A DNA stretch of 64,000 nt from Epiperipatus broadwayi (GCA_028023455.1 JAQFVV010012416.1:7421594-7485593); one strand, 5' to 3'. Counted from the first letter of the stretch, positions 11,371 to 25,392 are shown. Numbers and translations are program-made. The notes: generated by a model not told the origin, from the letters alone.

Positions 11371-14300
11371 TCTTTTTTATAAATAAAAAAAAAATGCTAT
11401 CTGGATTATTTCTAGAAGTTATGGTGGTGGTGGTGATTATTATTATAAAGAAGAGGAAGATAAAAAGGAGATGGAGGTGGAGAAGTATGTGCTGCTATAA
11501 AAAGTTAATTTGGTTTCCATCAAATTATTCTGTATATGTTTTTAATTAGAAATAATAAAAAATCTTTAAATGAAATATTACAGTAGTGCAGCTTTCCAAA
11601 CTGAATCTGTGCTATAATGATGAAGAGTTTTAAAAAATAGATGTAATTAATAGATGCCATGAATTAGTGGTAAATATAATTGCAAGAAATGCAGTTTATA
11701 ATAGTAGCAACCTATCCAACATTGCATGCAAGCATATGAAATGATGATCATGCAATGTTTTGGTAAGGAAATGCAATTCATTGATGTATTTGCTACTCTT
11801 ATAAAATAGGGCCATATGTAGTGTTCTGCATAGTAGCATAATATTCTTTGAAAGTTCATGGTCTTTGAATTGAAGCCTGTTTTCCATTTTCACATGACCT
11901 CCCTATTTGAACACAAATTGTTCATACTGAATTTCTGAATATGCAATCATACATGACTACGAAAAATATAGCAGGAGCACTCAAATTATTTTCTTGCAGT
12001 GACTTCTCATCTTTTCATAAACTCCACTAAATCTGTAAAGCAATTAATAATTTTTCTTCAAGTTTCCTTATAGAAGATATATAAAAAGCTATTAAGCATA
12101 TCAGATTTATCACTAATTCAAGACATAGTTTTCCATCTGAGATATGACCCAAATCAAAATCTATATATTCATTTAAGAAACCCTTCAATTAACCAAAGAA
12201 TTATGGTATAATAAAAAGCTTCTTGTAAGGTTTCAAACTACTTTTTCTCCCTCAGATCCAAAAAAGGTTTCGAACAACCAAAGAATTATGATATAAGAAA
12301 TGGCTTCTCGTGAGACTCCAATCCTTTTTTTTTTCCAGATCCAATAATAAACTTAACCAATCACAATTACCTATTGTCATTGTACTTAATGATTCCAAAA
12401 TTGAAATAACAAATTTCCAGCTGATATACATGTAGGCAAACATACCTCATAAACCAATTTATGCATACAATAGCAGAACTGAATGTGTTAATAGAGTTCC
12501 TAAGGTACACTAACTTCTGATTTGAATCTTTATAATTTGACATTAGCTATCTTGTTTTGTTTTTTTTTAAATCCTACACTAAATAAAGAAATGTATCAAT
12601 AACTGAAGATGAAAATAATTCTCTCAATAAAAAATTAATATAAATATAACATTTATTACATATGCAGAGTATACACAGAGACACACACAAATATTACTTT
12701 GAATCACCTTTAAATTGAACTCAATTCTATAGAATTGTTGCCACCTAAAATGATTCAATCATCATCAAAAAATACAATCATAAAACAAACCAATAGAATG
12801 ACGATTATATCAATCCATGCTCATTTACTTTGCTCATACCATGCCTTGATTGTTATTATTAAACTCCACCGCTTGCAATTAAAAACTGTGAAAAGTTTTC
12901 TTTTTAGATGACTAATTAAGACTGAGATTTGTCCAGCTTAGATGATTCTAGTTAAAGGTGGGTTACCACTGATCTCATGGTGATGGTTTATATAAACATT
13001 ATAATTCCTTTTCAAATCCATAAACTTTTTTTTTTCGTTCTTACATTCAAATAACACACTTACACATTTCGTTCATGAGTGAAGATATTCTTCACTGCAT
13101 AATCAACTATGACTGTTTATTTCCATTGCATACACACTGTACCTTGTAGTTATATATGTTGGTTCATTTTCATCATCTACTTGAATTGTTAAATGATTTT
13201 AGAATCAAACCTCATATCTTTCCAAAATATATTTAACTATTAATAAATAATAATACACTAAATATTTTGAATGGTGTTTTTATTGTTGTTATGATTGTTG
13301 TTGTTCTTAGAGCATTATTGGCCAACCAGAGACAGTGCTAACCCAGAGATAGAATCAGGAACTTTTACATTTATGAATATTAAATTTAAGCTAATATTTT
13401 AATAATTAGGTGATTCAGCTAAAATCAATAATCAGTAAAAAATGTATATGCTTATCAATGACATGATTTCTCCTCTTATCTTTAAGAGCAAAGTTTTGAA
13501 TGGTTTCCAATTATTATAGATTGGCTTATATAGTTATTTGCCGTAAGTTTTTTTCATTGGTCCATATGTAACTTCTATTTTAGACATATCTCTTTTTTCT
13601 TTAAAATGATAAATTTTATATGTATTAATCAATGAGTGTTGAGAGGGGGGATATTTAAAAAAGCAATCAAATACCTCCATAAGACAATCTAGTGTAATAA
13701 TACATAATGTTTGGAAACCATTTACCAATCTGGGTTACCCTTTAAAAAAATGGACAATTATGAGATAAGTATAGTAAATTTATACTGATTATTGTCTTAG
13801 AAAAAAGATTCTAATTGTTTAGAATTATTATCTTAAATTCAATATTCATGAATATAAAGGTCTGGTTCATGCCCCTTGCTTCTATTATCATTGATCAGCT
13901 ATTAACTCGTGAAGAAGAGAGGATATTGTGGTCTATATAAACCTGTGTACTACTGCTAAATGTTGAAAGTATTTGAAAGAGTATAAATAAAAACTGACTT
14001 CTTTTTAAATTAAATGTCACCATCACAGGCCTTCAGACAAACAATATACTGTAAATGTATATCAAAATCTGACCTTAGAGATCTGCTTTCAAAACTTTAA
14101 AAGGCCTTACGGGTATTTATATATAAATAAGTTTGCTGCCCAAAAGCAGATATAGATTTCTAAACAATACTATTATATAATAATAATGTAATAGCATTTT
14201 TTCAGAATTGGTGTAGTTTATAACAAAAAGAAAAAATTTAAATGCATACATATATATTGTAAATGTATGTGATTCAAAACAGTTTATATAAAAGTGAACA

Positions 14301-15047
14301 GATTTAACATTTTCAATCCTGTCATTAACAAAAAAAAAACCATCTGGTTCATACCTACAGGGACACAGGAAAACAAGTTTAAAAAGAAAATACGGCCAGG
14401 CTATGTTGTTAAAACAGCTGCACTTTGATAAACCAGTCTACACATTTCAAGCAAGCAATAAACAACACTAACTATAGTGAGAGTGAGCGACAAAGACAGT
14501 TATATTAAAGCAAACAGTTCTATTAAAACAACAAAAATTCATTGAAAAACATTAATTTAATTATCACTAATTTAATAAAGCAAATAAATATCTATTTTTC
14601 TCTAACAAAAATGGCCTATTAACTCCAACATTTAAATAATCCTTCACATAATCTTTTTTATTATAAATCGTGTCTTATTTGTATGGATAAACTAATTTCC
14701 TGTATCAATTATACAGATATCATTATATTTCTCCATATACGTTTTCGCAACATTCGATAATCATTTTCCTTTGGGCAGTATACCGTAAGATATTGTTGAA
14801 AAATAAGTTGAGATGTATAATGATAAATATGGATAATAGAAAAGAAATTTGGTTCGTACAATAAAACAAGGTTTATAATGAAAATGAGCATATGGAAGAT
14901 TGTTTATATATTGTTGGATCATAGTATATAATTACCCATAAAAATTATAACTTAATTTTGAAGATAATAAAATTCAAAGAGATTTAGCTAAATAAAATTA
15001 AAAATCTGGGGAATTATATTTACAAGAATATATGATTAAAGATAAAG
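11371..15047. other. AT-rich stretch without recognised genes
   Basis: Open frames here (for example 11647-11893, 12252-12443, 13534-13728, 14709-14891, all minus) are short and without motifs. A degenerate duplication is listed separately. No RNA gene is seen. Confidence 0.45.
12191..12360. repeat. Degenerate 85-bp tandem duplication
   Basis: Two units start at 12191 and 12276 with AACCAAAGAATTATG and continue with related sequence including CAGATCCAA. They differ at many positions. Confidence 0.6.
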
Positions 15048-15110
15048 GTCTTATGGTACAGAGATAGTGCATCCGTCTACCCCATCTGTGATCTGCAATT
15101 TGAATCCAAA
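15048..15110 (+). mobile_element. Degenerate tRNA-derived sequence
   Basis: An A-box-like TGGTACAGAGATAG and a B-box-like ATTTGAATCC lie at tRNA-like spacing, with a possible anticodon region between them. The cloverleaf is poor. Probably a decayed SINE head. Confidence 0.35.
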
Positions 15111-16752
15111 ATAAAATTAGAGCATATTTCTTGACAGCTTCCCAATTGCCATTTGATGATAATTTAGCTGTTTTTAAACTCTGTTTTACTCTCTAAGCTA
15201 CTTATTTATTGAATGATCAATACGGTTATACAGAAAAAAAATTTCCAAAATCTGAATCGTATAGTAAAATTATGATAATTACATATATATATTCCTCTAA
15301 GATTACAGAATATTTATTTAACTCAAATAAACTACAAAAAACTGTGACAAATAATGTAATTATCAAAATCAAATTTTATTAATGGGGAAATTACCATAAT
15401 TAATAATTTAATAATAAATATTTGACAACCAATTAGAAAATAATTAGAAAACAAAGAAATTGGCATGTTTTTATTAAAAAATACATTTAATTATAATGAA
15501 ATATAAATGTATTATAAAAAAGTTTCATCTCTTAAATATGCTGCTTTGCAAAAAGTAATCAAAAGAATCTGTCAAGAACTTTTATGGTGCCCTGTGTGGT
15601 TTAGCACAATTGATAGAAATCAGAGATCCCAAGATCAATTTTGGTGCTTGGAATTCTTATGGTTCGTATCTATTATTATAAAGCACTGAAAATCTTGAAA
15701 TTATTAGATTGGAAGTTGAACTCCAATAATGTGCTATTATTTTAAATAAAAGTTTAAAAAACTTAAGAGAATCACTTAAGTTTAGAGTGCATTTTCCGAT
15801 CTAATAATTTTATGGTTCCATATACAAATTAAGAGTGAAAAGTTTGTCTTTGTATTACTACAAAACATTTTGACATTATTCTTATGCAAAGACAATTTTT
15901 TTGTTTATAAAGCTTCATGCCTAATATTTACTAATTTTTTCTACTTGACTTATTTAGGAGGTCATATATATTATTTTTCTTTGTCAGCCAAGTCAATAAA
16001 CAACAGTTTTGGTTATATCTTATGTATTTATTTGTATCATGACAAAATGCACTCTTCTCTAAACACCTGGGATGTGTTAGTGTTATATTGAATCAGTTCA
16101 TATTTGGGGGACAATTTTGCTCTGCCATTAAGCCTTTGGTTAGGTATTTTTGATACATTTTGGAAATAATGAAAACTTACAGGTAGCTTGTTATTTATAA
16201 GAATATTAATAAGTAAAAGAATAATAATACAGTTTAGATTTTTAGAAGATATTTGAAAGGCATCGTTTATTTATTTGCATTTAAATGAATAAAGCTTTCT
16301 TCTAGGTCAATGATGAGTGCATTCATTTTTCATGCCCACCATAACCCAAGATTTAAGTAAAAGACAGGACTGACATTGAATTTTGTCCAGCTCTTTCATA
16401 GACTTAGCTTCTTTTCTTTTTGGTAGCCAGTGAAGCTGAATCATCCATCATTAGTTAGTAATATCTAACAATTATCAGTTATAAAATAAAAATCTCAACT
16501 AAATCTAGATTGGTGTAGTAAATTCTTGTGCAGCGATTATAAACCCAAAAAATATAGCTGCAATATACTGTAGCCTTCACCACTGGAGAGGCTCCAAACT
16601 CGTGTACAGACTCAGCCCATGGTTCATCTTTACCTTTTAATTAAAATTAATATTAAAAAAGTAAAGATAATAACTGGCTTAATATATGAAAAAGTATTGT
16701 ATTTCCCTACTAAAAATGAAGGCTACATTATGTTACATTTTTTACTGCATAT
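15111..16752. other. AT-rich stretch without recognised genes
   Basis: Two open frames (15507-15689 and 15870-16091, plus) have no recognised motif and a composition expected by chance. Nothing else is visible. Confidence 0.4.
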
Positions 16753-16808
16753 ATCTGCACTCATTACAAAGAAATCCAGTCCGATGTCACATGACCTAAT
16801 TTAAACGA

Positions 16809-16972
16809 GCTTGTATTACAAATGTTATATAAAGGGCTTGCAAATAAGCACTTAACAAGCTTTGCAGAATATCCTACACTAGTAGCAAAAACCGATCTGG
16901 GGTTAGGGATATTCTGCAAAGCTTGTTAAGAGCTTATTTGCAAGCTCTTTATATAACATTTATAATACAAGC
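16809..16972. repeat. Near-perfect hairpin with 66-bp arms
   Basis: Arms 16809-16874 and 16907-16972 are reverse complements at 63 of 66 positions, with a 32-base loop. Such a transcript would fold into long double-stranded RNA. The right arm sequence recurs at 18015-18081, 58755-58814 and 61060-61096. Confidence 0.9.
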
Positions 16973-17705
16973 AACTAGAAAGTGCATGTGCATTAGCTTA
17001 TTGGCTTATTGGTATTACAGTTTATAAAACATTGCGCTATATAAAATAAATGTATTGTTTACATATGTTTAATTTAATAAGAATGACATATCGTAAATTC
17101 TAGAAATTTCACAGGCGTCATTCATTCACGTAGTAAAAAAGTAATTTAAAGTGATCAATTAACAACTTCACGCTATCATTTCCAAACACTTAAGATTTGC
17201 CCATACATATACGTTTGGGTCGAAAAGATAGGATTCATTCTATCTTTTCCCAAAGACTTTATCTTGTGTTTGAAAAAGTGGGAGTATTCATTTATATAGT
17301 GACAACTAGAAAGTGCATGTGCATTAGCTTATTGGTATTACAGTTTATAAAACATTGCACTATATAAAATAAATGTCTTGTTTACATATGTTTAATTTAA
17401 TAAGAATGATGTATCGTAAATTCTAGAAATTTCACGGGTGTCATTCATTCATGTAGTAAAAAGGTAATTTAAAGTGATCAATTAACAACTTCACGCTCTC
17501 ATTTCCAAACACTTAAGATTTTCCCATACATATACATTTGGGTCGAAAAGATAGGATTCATTCTATCTTTTCCCAAAGACTTTATCTTGTGTTTGAAAAA
17601 GTGGGAGTATTCATTTATATAGTGACAACTAGAAAGCACATGTGCATTAGCTTATTGGTATTACACTTTATAAAACATCGTGCTATATAAAATAAAAGTC
17701 TTGAA
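16973..17705. repeat. 323/331-bp tandem repeat, 2.2 units
   Basis: Units start with AACTAGAAAG at 16973, 17304 and 17627. The first is 331 bp and the second 323 bp; the difference is an 8-base duplication (TTATTGGC) in unit 1. The third breaks off at about 17705. Each unit contains an inverted pair GATAGGATTC/ATTCTATCTTTTC and the module AAGATTTGCCCATACATATA (TTTTCCC in unit 2), which also appears in diverged form near 30050, 55540 and 55860. Confidence 0.9.
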
Positions 17706-17846
17706 TACAGCTTGTTTAATTTAGGTCATGTGACATCTGACTTGATTTCTTTGAAATTTTATTTTTTGCTATTAAAGCTTTAGTGATTTTATATTGCTAA
17801 AACTATTAATATATGGTGTATCTGTTATCTGAACTTCGTTCAATCC

Positions 17847-18081
17847 CATATGGCTATTTAAGTTAGGTAGCTAGATTGGAAGACATATGGATGTCTGAAA
17901 ATTTCAGATTCTCTACTTAATAGTTATCCATTAGATAAAGTGCTGACTCGTCCTGATATTTTTAATCGAATGCTTGAATATCTTGGCACCTCACTGACAT
18001 AGCCAGTAGCAGAAACCAGTCTAGGGTTAGGGATATTCTGCAAAGCTTGCTAAGAGCTTATTTGCGAGCTCTTTATATAAC
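17847..18081. repeat. Right half of foldback family A
   Basis: It matches 58580-58814 in order: CCCATATGGCT, AGACATATGGATGTCT, ATTAGATAAAGTGCTG, GGCACCTCACTGACA, then GTCTAGGGTTAGGGATATTC and the terminal arm. The corresponding left half is not adjacent. Confidence 0.75.
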
Positions 18082-18559
18082 ATCTGCACTCATTTGACCA
18101 ATTCACATTAAAGTGAAATCTTCATATTCTTGCTATTTATCAACCACTATTAAATGATTAATGTTTTAGTTAATGCATGATACAAGTATTTAAGATATAA
18201 TATTTTCATTAATTTGTTTGTCTGAAAAGAAAAGCTAAGAAAAATTGGATTAAATATGGAGACAATTCTAGAGTGGATTGATAATGGTAGTTATAATGAT
18301 AAACCCATACTCATTTGTGTAAATAGTCATATAATCTTCAGATGATGACTAATTTTAAATATTTTTAATATGCATTTTAATTTATTATAATCATCATCTT
18401 TCAATACTAATCTAATTTTAATATATATATATATATATTTGCTTATTTTTATTACACAAACAAAACAAAACAAAAAAAAGAGAGAAATGTTGATATGACT
18501 TGAAAGTATTTCTAAAACTACTTTCGTGGAATAAATTACAGGATCAAACTATACTATGG

Positions 18560-18800
18560 AAAACAATTTGATGTTACTGTTTTTGTCAATGAAAATCAAT
18601 GAATTTTACATATCCATCCAGCAATCAATTATACTGCTGTTGAATGTCCATAGTTCAATGCTCCTCTTTTGGAAAGGGAGTACAATTTTTTATAAATTAA
18701 AAACTTCATTTCATTACTGTCATTTTCAGCTGTAGAAAGCCCACTGAAGGAGAAAGTCCTTTCCAATAGTTTCTACTAAGATCTGCTTTTAAAACATCAC
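18560..18800 (-). repeat. Dispersed repeat shared with 26600-26840 (inverted)
   Basis: The reverse complement aligns with 26600-26840 over about 240 bases, with shared blocks such as ACTATTGGAAAGG, GCTTTCTACAGCT and AATTTATAAAAAA. A translation beginning W-K-L-K-T-D-L in the other copy hints at the linker between endonuclease and RT of an L1-type LINE, but this is weak. Confidence 0.5.
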
Positions 18801-20382
18801 CCCACACTCAGCCAACAAAATTTGTTATTTCATTTCCCCATTTCAAAATAGATTTTTTCAAAGCAGTGGTGTGTAACCCATGCATGAATCATGACCCTTC
18901 AGGGAGTCACAAAAAAAATGTTGTCGGTCATGAAATTTTCTACAAATTCTCTTAATTTTGGAATAAAGTTTTTTTGTTTTTGTTTTTTTATGGAAAGAAT
19001 TTAATTTTTACAAACAGATAATTCCACATACAAATCGTATGTGCATCATACTAAAATATTAGGAAATATAAATTTGTACATTAATTAAAACTACTATTGT
19101 TTTACTATAAATATCCTTACATACTCATATCTAAAAAACAAATAATAGATGTGTCAAATTTTCATACAAAGAAGGGTTCGCAAATGTCACCCCTGTTTCA
19201 GAGGCCATTTCTTTTTCCAGATATGTAATTAACTTTTGTTTTAATCCATTCCTTTCTTTATTCATTCTTCCTTGACAGTAAAAAATTAAGTAAATCAATT
19301 TTAGCATTCAAGTAAATTTGTTTTGATTTTTTATTAATCTAAAATCCAATAGAATTATTGAGTCGCATAATACAATTTAATACAGAAACATTTATGATGG
19401 GCAGTAATCAGAATGTTTGAGATATTCCTGTGTACATCTGGAAAGAAATATCTTTCAAAAGATTATAATCTTATTATTTCAACATGTATAGCCTGGTATG
19501 CAATTTTATAAACTTCTTTCACTTTTTTGTAGCACTGATAAATATAAGGGTCTCGTGGCTTCTCCAGCTGTAGATTTGAATGTGGCTGGTCAAACCTTAA
19601 AATTTTTTCAGCTAAAAAACTGACAGCCAAACTGGTTAGCATCTAATAGTAGTTGATGAATGATTATCTAAAAATTCTTAGTTAGACAGTAATGGTTACA
19701 GGTTAATCTGGAGTCTTCAGATGAATGTCGATGCACTGACTTTAAAAAATATAAATTATGATTTTAATATGAGATTGTGCTAACTTTTAAAAATTTGAAG
19801 AGGTGGGCTGCAGCAACAAAAATAAAATTAAAAAAATCAACATGCAAAGTATTTTTTTTTTTTTAGGTAAAAATATCTTTATTCAAAATGATTACAAAAA
19901 AAAACATATATATGAATTACTAACAACTCATACTAGAGAGTTTCCAAGGCCCAGTCACATCATTCTTCATGCTTGGTATATTCAGTTCAATTGTGGTCGA
20001 AGCTCGTCAAAAGGTCTATATTGTTAATATACAAAGACAGTTTTAGAGGCCAGGCCTCATCGTTGCTTAATTTAGAATTTCTTTTAAACTCCACTAGATT
20101 TAACTGCCTGGCAATCTCTTTGGTTGAGGCAATATTTGTTGCATAGTAACTTTAATTTCTTATGGGTTAATGTTTTTAGCTTGCAGGTAGTAAACTCTTC
20201 TCGATCTTTCACGCAATCTTATGTCTATTCAGGTGAACAAAAGATATATTTCTTCTTACATTATGTGTAGTTTGAGTATGCCATCTCCTTTAGTGCCCAT
20301 TCTCTTTTAACCATCATGCACTGGTATTCGGTCTATTATTCCTGAATTGTTTTTAGTCCTTTGCATGCAGGTTTCATTATTA
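18801..20382. other. No gene recognised; 3' part probably LINE tail
   Basis: From about 19920 to 20382 the sequence is less AT-rich and reads on the minus strand as a broken continuation of the LINE C-terminus at 20383-20757. 18801-19919 shows nothing clear. Confidence 0.35.
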
Positions 20383-20757
20383 TCAGGGTGCGCCAACAAA
20401 CAATCCCTGGTTTTGAGGCCACATAAAAATTGTCCATGAATCCAGCATACTTTTCCTGAAAATCAGGTCACATCTAGTGATCCACAGTGCAAAGAGAATA
20501 AAAACTGACATTCTTATAGCAGCAAATTTACCATTTTCTAATGCCTTTACAAAGTTCAGACTCTCTTTACAACCATGTTTGACACTCTCAACTATCTTAA
20601 CTCTTAAATCGGTTAAATAATGGCATTTGAAAAAAATATGACCCTGAGTTTCTTCATAATCATTGCACAGGTTACATGTCACAGTTATCTTCATATTTCC
20701 CCTACAAGTCACCAGGAAATGGCTTGTTGGCAGTGAACACAAACAATACTTTATCAC
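20383..20757 (-). pseudogene. L1/Tx1-like LINE C-terminus with zinc-binding motif
   Basis: The 124-codon minus-strand frame contains LPTSHFL followed by CNLCNDYEETQGHIFFKC, a C-x2-C...H-x4-C arrangement typical of the zinc-binding domain that follows reverse transcriptase in L1/Tx1-type LINEs. No RT core is found upstream (above 20757), so this is a 5'-truncated fragment. Stops interrupt the continuation below 20383. A second fragment of the same domain type lies at 40985-42345 on the plus strand. The frame begins with a weak start and is not a host gene. Confidence 0.6.
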
Positions 20758-20899
20758 AAAATCTACTATTTTGGGCTCAAATGCTCAAAATCTTGACTTC
20801 TTTTTGGTTGCAATATTGCAGCCCAACTGGATGTAAATCACACTACCCTTTATATTATCCCACTAGACAGCCATCTTTGTAGAGATTGCAAAATTTGAT

Positions 20900-23800
20900 G
20901 CAATCTGCGTTGAATGCAACTGCATCATTAAGTACAGTATCCCATTATTGATACTAGTCTCAGTCCTCACTGAACTGATGCTTGCAAAATACAACTATTG
21001 CTACAAAATAAGTTTTGAATAAAATACCATCAAGCAGTTATTGTATTACAAATATAAAAAAAGGTGGATTCTTAGAAGAATAGTGATAATAAAACAAACA
21101 CTTTCATTTATATTGAAGAGGTTGCAGCCTTTATAGAATAGTACCACTGATATGATGAAGTCTTTATTTCTAATGAGGGGGAAGTCATACTTTTACATGC
21201 GATGCACTTTTAAATATTTAGGACAAACAAAAAATTAAAAATTTTACACAATATTATAGGAAAATGTTTTATTACTACACAAGATTCCTACTATATATAT
21301 ATATTATTAATCTATTAAAATTTAATAAAAACTGCAATAATCTTTGTTTTTAAATTTAAGCATAAAAAGTAGTGCATGTCGGTCATGCAATGAAACAGCA
21401 AAGTAGTAATCTAATACAAAATAAAGTATATTTTAAAAGATAACTGTAATCTAATCCAAGCAATGAGTTCATTCAGACATAAAATTTATATGAAGCAATT
21501 AAAAACTAGCAATTGCATTAAACTAACAAAACAGCTTTTTTTAAAAAAAAAAAAACAGAAAATTATCATAAGAATAAATTAAATAAAAAATTTGGGACTA
21601 TATACATTTAGATATGTGAATTGCAGATAGATGAGTATATATATCTGATTTCATTTTAAAACTTTTATGTAGTTTTTCTGAGGAGAATTACAGTAAACTA
21701 ATAGAAAAAAATAATCATATGGTTAAGTGCTGGGAAGGTAACATGATATGCCCACATATAATACCCCAATCTCTCATAGTTAGCAAACTTAAATTATGTT
21801 TGTTTTTGTTACTTTTTAATACTTTCCCTCAGAACTGATCCAAGATTTTTGAGTCCACTACTGAATCTACAAATACACTAAACCACATGGAGTAATATAA
21901 CAGACAACAACTTTAAGAAAATCTTCAATATTATCAAATACACTCTACTTAGTTGAACTATTATATTTGACAGGTGCAGTATTATTTTGAGAAAACTTAT
22001 GTTTATTCAATGTGAGTCAGTTTTCTTTAATCTGATTTTCAATCTCATTATTCAGACATTGTATGTGAATATATTAGTAGCATTAAAAACTATGAAAATA
22101 TAATTTTGCTCTAGTTTGGTACTTAATTCATCAGTGTGTTTGCTGCTAGGCATGTATATGCATATGTATGTGAAGTTCTCTGATTAAGGGCAGATTGGAG
22201 TAACAAATGCAAAAAGGGTAAATAGTACTAAATAATAATACTGATTAGGGCCACTACTGACAAAAATTGTTCTACCATCTCAAATTGAATCTATGCCATA
22301 CAATAAGATAAAAACATGTATTGCCATTATCTGTTAAAGATAATAAATTTAACTTTTTCTGTTAATATTTCTCTCGTAATTGTTATATAATTCTGTCATC
22401 ATGGCACCTTACTATTTAATCATCACTCTATCTGCACTATCTGAACGATAAGACTGTGTGTTTGTGCAATCACATTCCCACCCTTTAATTACACTTGCAG
22501 CAATACTAATTTTAATCTTTAATTAATTTTTTATCTTTGTTTCTTACTAATAATGTGGAAAATAAAAACATCACTTTAAACAACTTAAAGCTATTCAAAG
22601 TGGTATCAATATACTTATTTTAAATAAATAATATAAGCATTAAAAAAAAATATCTGATGCTTTTTTAAAGTTAAAAAAAACGGTGGAGAAAAATGCTATT
22701 CATTATGTAATTAATAACCTGTATTGTTCTATTTGTGTGTTATTACAACAAGTTGTTTGTATTTGAAAAGTTTAAATAAAGTTTTAAATTTTTTAAGCAT
22801 TTAACATTTACTGATAGATGATGGAAATACTACAACATCTTATCACATCTATTATAGGTAATGAAAAAAACTTAATTAGCCTCGAGGATAGTCAATTAGT
22901 AGTAATTGATAGTTTCCTGGCAACATCAAATGCAAAGTGACTCTGTTTACATGGATAAAACTTCATTATTTCTGTTCTTTATTAGAATAACAATCCATAG
23001 AAAATATTTAATTCAATATTAAATCACATTTCTTTATAAAATATGCAAATGCTGACAGGGTTGCAGACAATATCCCTTATGCATTCTTTAAAATGAAATG
23101 AGAAAATTGCAGACAACTGTGCATGTCCAATTCTCAAATATATTGCATTGCAAAAATGCATCTTTTAATATGAAATGATAAAATTGCAGACAATACTCTT
23201 TAATATGATTATAGACCATATCTCCAATACATAATCAATTCTTGAATATGTTACACTGTAATATTGTTTCTTTTGACATGAAGCAACAGTTGCACACTAT
23301 ATCTTCTATGCATCATCAGTTCCGGAATAAGTTGCAATGCTGTAATACATTGCTCCATTTAACGGAAAGCATAGCTGACTTCCTTAAACATTTGTAACTC
23401 ATGATTAGTTGTAAATTTTGATAACTTGCATACCTACTGGTTCATATATGATGCCCTACTTCTTACTTCTATAATAAGCAGTGTATTTATTTGTCAATTT
23501 TTTATTTCCAACTTCAGTTTTTTATTAAATATTATTCAAAGTAATTCAGACAATCAATGATATGTCTCTTATTTCTTTACTTTAATTTCCATCACATCAT
23601 CATTCAATTGCTGATCAGTTGTTATGAAGATGCTACGATGTTTTCTAAACAAATTTCAATAACTACTGTTGATTCTTAAATTATTTCCATCTTACTTTTC
23701 CTTAATACACTTTACACTGTGCAATGCTTTTACTGACATGTTTGATTGTAGAATTCTTTACCTGTTTCTCTTCTCACTTCTTCTTACAACATTCAATCAT

Positions 23801-25386
23801 TTAAAAAAAAATTATTTAAAAGATTCAAACTATGAGTCAGAGCTGGATAAGTTTTGAAAATTTTTACGGGTCACAAACAAATTTAGAATTTTCATTCAAT
23901 AGCCACTAAAGTTTCAATATTTGACAGTAAATGGTTAATTAGTTATTTTTAATTAAGGGATAAATTTCCAGATTATTATATTAATCTCTAAATAAAAGTC
24001 TTTTTTTTTATTTTTTGGTACTTAATATTCTTTGAATATGTAAATATCTAATGTTAAGCTCATTTCATATAGTTATGTAATACTCAGAAACATGAGAAAT
24101 TAAAGTTAATATGAAAACTACAAGACAACAAAAATTTTATCTAATAGCACTAAGTTAGCTTTCAGTGAATTCTCATCAGAATCATAGTGCAAAGCAAAAC
24201 CTAACAGTTGAGAGTCCAAATATGTAGTGGTTAAGAAATACATAAATTTGTTCCTGTATGCAAATTATGTTCTATTTCTTTGATAGTGGGATGCAATAGT
24301 CTTTTCTGTTAATTGAGGGAGGGACACTTGCAATTGCCCATGCTTCTTTGAACTTTATTTGTCTATCATCCTTCTCTGTGCAAACTGTTTCAATATTCAA
24401 GGGAGAAAAAAATGTGTCCTGTACCAAATCATGTTCGACAATTATTGATTTGTGTTTGTGACTTATTTTTGCTTTTTACATAAATAGGTATGATGGTTAA
24501 TTCTTGTTGACCTATTAGCAGGAGATTCTCCACAGTACACCATACAGCAGGACAGGGCAGTTTATACTGAATCAGCCTTTTAAAACCTATTCCAAATATT
24601 ACCATTTATGAGTGAATCTGAACTCAATTTCTATCTTTTCAAAGGTAAAAACTTTTTTTTTCTTATTAAAAAAAGTAAACCTTGCTAACTCAAATCTTTT
24701 TAATAGGTTTTCAAATTTCTCATCTTCTGAACAATTTATTATACCACTTTTACATACAGTGATTCTATCATATCCACAATCTTTGGTTTCAAGCCTTCAA
24801 CAATAGTAAAATGTATGGTTAGTAATGAACCCTATGACATGTATGTTTTTAATATACAGTATATATATATATATAGTGCAGACATTTTTAATATGCACAT
24901 GCTTATGCATAATTTAATTTTAAAATTATACATATAAAAAAGACAGAATACCATATACAATTTTTAACATATATATAGGACAAATATTTTTTACTTTTAT
25001 ATATAGTATATACATAACAAATTTATTTAAAATTTATACATGTGAAATTATTCTCTCTTTTTTTCTCTCTTAAAAAAAATATTTTTGTATTCTTCATTTG
25101 TCTTGTGGAGAAAATTATTGATGGAATGTATTTAAAAAAAAAAAAAAAGCTAGCTATTAAATTCATACATTCAAATTACTTAATTGCCTACAAAGATATA
25201 AAGCAGCCTATTTTTTTTTCCAGATTAAAACTTAAAAAATTAAAATTTGTTTTTGTTTTTATTAATTTCTACTTTTATTTACCCCCCCCCTCCCCAGTAG
25301 AGTTTTATCAAGTCGCAATTATTGAAAATGTGAATATGAAGGAAGTGGAGAATTATGAATAAAAATAATCAAAATATTTTTATTAC
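20900..25386. other. AT-rich stretch without recognised genes
   Basis: Open frames at 23669-23857, 24612-24806 and 25042-25362 are low-complexity. A minus-strand open stretch of about 60 codons lies near 24300-24480 but has no recognisable family. A degenerate repeat at 23055-23380 is listed separately. Confidence 0.4.
23055..23380. repeat. Degenerate tandem repeat
   Basis: The phrase TTGCAGACAATA or a close variant recurs at about 23061, 23107, 23185 and 23288. It alternates with AATTCTCAAATAT or AATTCTTGAATAT and TGCAATGC-like phrases. The period is irregular, roughly 45-105 bases. Confidence 0.45.
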
Positions 25387-25392
25387 TGTCAA

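Larger units (their letters stand above)
16766..18081. mobile_element. Composite foldback insertion bounded by 13-bp direct repeats
   Basis: The exact 13-mer ATCTGCACTCATT occurs at 16753-16765 and 18082-18094 and brackets the whole 1316-bp insertion. Inside are a left terminal segment (ACAAAGAAATCCAGTC...), a near-perfect hairpin (16809-16972), a 323/331-bp tandem array (16973-17705), an inverted copy of the left end (17711-17752) and a right half (17847-18081). The right half matches the element at 58439-58814 and ends GCTCTTTATATAAC. No coding capacity. The bracketing repeats indicate one insertion event for the ends, with internal rearrangement or nesting. Confidence 0.75.

Noticed and set aside
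18857-19200. hAT-like terminal word (CAGTGGTGTGTAACCC) near 18865
   Set aside because: No matching inverted end or 8-bp duplication was found.
24300-24480. Minus-strand open stretch of about 60 codons with fairly protein-like composition (EHDLVQDTFF, KFKEAWAIASVPPSINRK)
   Set aside because: No family recognised, preceded and followed by stops, and no neighbouring support; kept only as a note.
25042-25362. 106-codon plus-strand frame
   Set aside because: Rich in K, F, L and I from homopolymer runs, including a C-run; low-complexity.
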